Origin: Lacinutrix jangbogonensis
GTDB lineage: Bacteria; Bacteroidota; Bacteroidia; Flavobacteriales; Flavobacteriaceae
NCBI RefSeq assembly: GCF_000797445.1
Contig: NZ_JSWF01000046.1
Coordinates: 34,026 to 98,025 of the forward strand
Direction of reading: 5' to 3'
Length of the DNA: 64,000 bases
Positions 62,401-64,000 of the stretch are shown piece after piece. The notes below the pieces were generated by a model. That model had not been told where the DNA came from, did not search any database, and was given only the letters and a program-made list of their open reading frames with translations. Within the stretch, counting starts at the first letter, position 1. Every line of letters starts with the position of its first letter. Position numbers and translations under genes: made by a program.

Positions 62401-62867
62401 TTAGGTTCATAAGTAATATATGGGTCGTCCATATCTACCCAATAACCCATTTTTTGAGTTAGGTTATTCCAAACATCGGTGTAACGCATCACTGCTTTTC
62501 GGCAGGCTGCATTATAATCTTCAACAGAAATGGTTTTCCCAATATCTTCTTTGGTAATCCCTAATTCTTTTTCTACACCTAATTCTATTGGCAAGCCATG
62601 TGTATCCCATCCTGCTTTACGCTTTACTTGGAAACCTTTCATGGTTTTATAACGTGGAAAAATATCTTTTATCGCGCGTGCTAAAACATGGTGTACTCCT
62701 GGTAAACCGTTTGCACTTGGCGGCCCTTCAAAAAACACATATGGTTCTGCGTTTTCACGAGTGGAAATACTCTTTTCGAAGATGTTTTTATCTTTCCAAT
62801 ACTTAAGAATTTCTTCTGCTACGTTTGGTAAGTTAAGTCCTTTATATTCAGGGAATCCTGCACTCAT
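59463..62867 (-). CDS. ileS: Isoleucine--tRNA ligase, type 2 (IleRS2-like) with swapped GxHH signature
   Basis: The protein has 1134 residues, longer than typical IleRS1. The active-site start is FFEGPPSANGLPGVHHVLAR (about 45-64). The usual class I HxGH motif is replaced by G57-V-H-H60. The KMSKR loop is intact (682-686, GQKMSKRLGN). Editing-domain phrases TAWTTTPWTLPSNTALTVG and GTGIVHTAPTFGADDA are present. The eukaryote-like IleRS2 group is naturally tolerant to mupirocin, and a GxHH subgroup has been reported as hyper-resistant. The start MSAGFPEYKGLNLP is well placed. dksA-like follows in an operon. Confidence 0.96.
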   Translation of the reverse strand: MSAGFPEYKGLNLPNVAEEILKYWKDKNIFEKSISTRENAEPYVFFEGPPSANGLPGVHHVLARAIKDIFPRYKTMKGFQVKRKAGWDTHGLPIELGVEKELGITKEDIGKTISVEDYNAACRKAVMRYTDVWNNLTQKMGYWVDMDDPYITYEPKYMETVWWLLKEIYTKKLMYKGYTIQPYSPKAGTGLSSHEVNQPGAYQDVTDTTIVAQFKAIEETLPDFLQNEGAIHFTAWTTTPWTLPSNTALTVGPKIDYVLVKTYNQYTFKPTNVIMAKALVGKQFDGKFKNVEEKSTLLEYKEGDKKIPYYVVKEFKGKDLVGIRYEQLLQYALPNDNPENAFRVIAGDFVTTEDGTGIVHTAPTFGADDALVAKQATPEIPPLLVKDEHDNLVPLVDLQGRFRPEMKEFGGKYVKNEYYNDGEAPERSIDVELAIKLKEENKAFKVEKYKHNYPHCWRTDKPILYYPLDSWFIKVTDVKGRMHELNTTINWKPKSTGEGRFGNWLANANDWNLSRSRYWGIPLPIWRTEDGKEEICIGSVEELKTEMQKAVSAGVLAEDIFADFEIGNNSEENYAKIDLHKNIVDEIVLVSPSGQPMQRESDLIDVWFDSGSMPYAQWHYPFENKDKIDENKSFPADFIAEGVDQTRGWFYTMHAIATMVFDSVAYKNVVSNGLVLDKKGQKMSKRLGNATDPFETLDTYGADATRWYMIANANPWDNLKFDLEGIEEVKRKFFGTLYNTYSFFQLYTNIDKFTYAEAEIPLAERPEIDRWVLSELNTLIQKVDDYYADYEPTKAARAISNFTQDYLSNWYVRLSRRRFWKGDYQQDKISAYQTLYTCMVTIAKLGAPIAPFFMDKLYLDLNSVSKKETFESVHLSNFPVSDSSFIDKSLERKMENAQTISSLVLSLRAKEKIKVRQPLQKIMIPVDSVQQKEEILAVANLIKSEVNIKEVEILEDASDILVKQIKPNFKALGPRFGKDMKLIAGQIQQMTSEDIKNIEQKGSLDVDCNGKIITLELGDVEITSQDIEGWLVANEGSITVALDVTISEELREEGIARELVNRIQNLRKDSGFEVTDRISVQLQKNEEITKAVKTNLEYIKAETLTDSLEILEQVDNGIDIVFDTINTKLFITKN

Positions 62868-63006
62868 TTTTTCTAATTTCTTGATGGAAAAGCGAAATTA
62901 AGGAATTTTGGTAAAAAAGAGGTTATAATTGATTAACAGAAATAAGCTTCTAACATTTAATCTTCACTAAAAATCTCATCATCACATAAATCATTATAAA
63001 AATAAA

Positions 63007-63189
63007 CTATTTCTTTTGCTTTCTTTTAGAGTAATTTTCATTATTTATTTTTTGTGCAATCCCCAAAATAATACAATTATATTTAACATTTTCATATCCT
63101 TTTAAGGAGGTTCCTTCTCTAAAAAATAAGGTCGCTTCTTGGTCTTGAGCAAGAGCAATGTGCATGACTAGAAAAAGAGGTTTAATCAT
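63007..63189 (-). pseudogene. Remnant of a small secreted protein (doubtful)
   Basis: From Met at 63189 the frame reads MIKPLFLVMHIALAQDQEAT, then LFFREGTSLKGYENVK, and runs into a basic tail. The beginning resembles Bacteroidota secreted proteins with an ATLxFxDGTxxKG start, which are usually much longer. The remainder does not look like a functional fold, so this could be the truncated 5' end of a decayed gene. A chance ORF is possible. Confidence 0.3.
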
Positions 63190-63245
63190 TATTAACTTTA
63201 TTTCACAATAATAAAATATTGCTTTAGCACATAATAAAGCAAAAA

Positions 63246-63271
63246 AAAGCTTCAGCACAAACTGAAGCTTT
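63246..63271 (-). terminator. Intrinsic terminator of the T9SS-secreted protein gene
   Basis: The stem AAAGCTTCAG / CTGAAGCTTT with a following T run on the minus strand lies 20 bases past the stop at 63292. Confidence 0.88.
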
Positions 63272-63291
63272 AAAATGCTCTTGAAGTCTAT

Positions 63292-64000
63292 TTAGTCGAT
63301 AATTATTTTCTTATCGATTCTGCCATTGTTTTTAGTTTTAATACTCACAATGTACAAACCGGTACTAAGATTAGAAATTGAGATTCCGTTTGCCAATGTT
63401 TCTTGATCTAAGTCTTGCTTTTGAAACATATTTTGACCTAAAACATTATACAGAACTAATTGCTGTACATCGTTTTTTAAACCCTTTACAAATAAAACTT
63501 CTTGAGTCGTGTTATAGTATATTGTGGTATTATCTACAGTATCAAAATTTTCTGTGTTTAAAGTTTCATCGGGTAAGAACACCACATCAAAACGATTATC
63601 AAAAGTTCCGGCTTGCGAAGTGAAATTATAACCTTGTTCGTTTCTTAAATCGAAGTACACGCCTAACAAATTGTCTCTTAAATAAATGTCCTGAGTGTCT
63701 AGAATATTTGCAATTTCAACATTTTTAATGGTATACGTTTCGCTTCCTGAAGCGGTAAAAATTAAATCTACTACTTTATCTGGTGTTATTGGTGCTAAGG
63801 CTTGAATTACGTATTGGTCACCATTTAATAGACTTCCTAAATCGTTGACTAAGGGTGCGTTTACAAAACCACCATCGAAACCATATTCTCTGCCACTGTC
63901 TGTAAACGTATTGTGAAACCCTAAAACCATAGTTCTACTTGAAGTATCACTCATTGCTAGTTCTAATCTTAGCAGTGGATATTGCGTGGATTCTTCCTGG
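63292..64000 (-). CDS. Secreted protein with C-terminal type IX secretion (Por) sorting domain, partial
   Basis: The frame is open to the right edge of the window, so the gene starts outside; about 235 C-terminal residues are visible. The last 75 residues (TTQEVLFVKGLKNDVQQLVL, YNVLGQNMFQKQ, LSTGLYIVSIKTKNNGRIDK, KKIIID) form a type A T9SS C-terminal domain, which directs export through the outer membrane and surface attachment. The part before it is a beta-rich region (VDLIFTASGSETYTIKNVEI) that gives no functional clue. A large surface adhesin or enzyme is likely. Confidence 0.88.
   Translation of the reverse strand, partial: QEESTQYPLLRLELAMSDTSSRTMVLGFHNTFTDSGREYGFDGGFVNAPLVNDLGSLLNGDQYVIQALAPITPDKVVDLIFTASGSETYTIKNVEIANILDTQDIYLRDNLLGVYFDLRNEQGYNFTSQAGTFDNRFDVVFLPDETLNTENFDTVDNTTIYYNTTQEVLFVKGLKNDVQQLVLYNVLGQNMFQKQDLDQETLANGISISNLSTGLYIVSIKTKNNGRIDKKIIID

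Larger units (their letters stand above)
62868..63291. other. Gene-poor stretch between ileS and the last gene
   Basis: These 424 bases hold a terminator at the right, a short ORF that looks degenerate (63007-63189), and AT-rich sequence upstream of ileS. No clear tRNA or other RNA gene is seen. A typical promoter for ileS is not obvious. Confidence 0.5.

Overview
The window looks like chromosomal DNA from a (probably marine) member of the Flavobacteriaceae, Bacteroidota. It is AT-rich. The promoter -7 elements that can be read match TAnnTTTG, and one receptor gene carries a Bacteroidota-style TPP riboswitch. There are three TonB-dependent receptors (two with lipoprotein partners), a type IX secretion C-terminal domain at the right edge, many DUF families typical of flavobacteria, and short gene overlaps. 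I see no rRNA or tRNA gene, insertion sequence, prophage or CRISPR array. Apart from partial genes at both edges and one frameshifted gene (cysD), the window is densely coding.

Layout, left to right. (1) 0.5-7.6 kb, minus strand: a seven-gene run (phosphopantetheinyl transferase, GGGP synthase-like protein, thiamine-binding MTH1187/YkoF protein, PnuC-type transporter, NadR-like kinase, DUF4301 protein, ArfB), then a separate TPP-riboswitch-controlled TonB receptor. Together they suggest thiamine scavenging. (2) 7.7-15.4 kb: ahcY, a DinB-like protein, rplU-rpmA, DUF4199, and a pair of M16 peptidases (one active, one without HxxEH). (3) 15.4-23.5 kb: EamA exporter, Cys-rich HMA lipoprotein, YraN, LD-carboxypeptidase, metG, and a tandem pair of paralogous secreted proteins. 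(4) 23.5-27.6 kb: a sulfate-activation operon cysQ-DUF2061-cysC-cysD-cysN, with cysD frameshifted. (5) 27.7-33 kb: lipocalin-like and OmpA-like lipoproteins, SnoaL-like lipoprotein, tex, histone-deacetylase-like hydrolase, small membrane protein. (6) 33-38.6 kb: TonB receptor plus DUF5689 lipoprotein, divergent from a secreted EEP-family phosphodiesterase. (7) 38.7-46.5 kb: DUF4097-like protein, lspA, then rimK/AstE-like/5-FCL on minus, and uvrC plus a PlpD-type patatin-barrel protein on plus. (8) 46.7-54 kb: aromatic amino-acid catabolism (hmgA, hppD, tryptophan 2,3-dioxygenase) with DUF3108, an M23 peptidase and pgi. (9) 54-58.5 kb: a second TonB receptor/lipoprotein pair. (10) 58.5-64 kb: a small membrane protein, dksA-like/ileS operon, a degenerate ORF, and the C-terminus of a T9SS-secreted protein.

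The items I would look at first are the thiamine locus with its kinase/DUF4301 pair, the frameshift in cysD, the isoleucyl-tRNA synthetase with a swapped GxHH signature, the tandem paralogous secreted proteins downstream of metG, and the HMA lipoprotein with a CxxxC site and Cys-rich tail. No search could be run. Family assignments come from reading motifs and from memory of the families.
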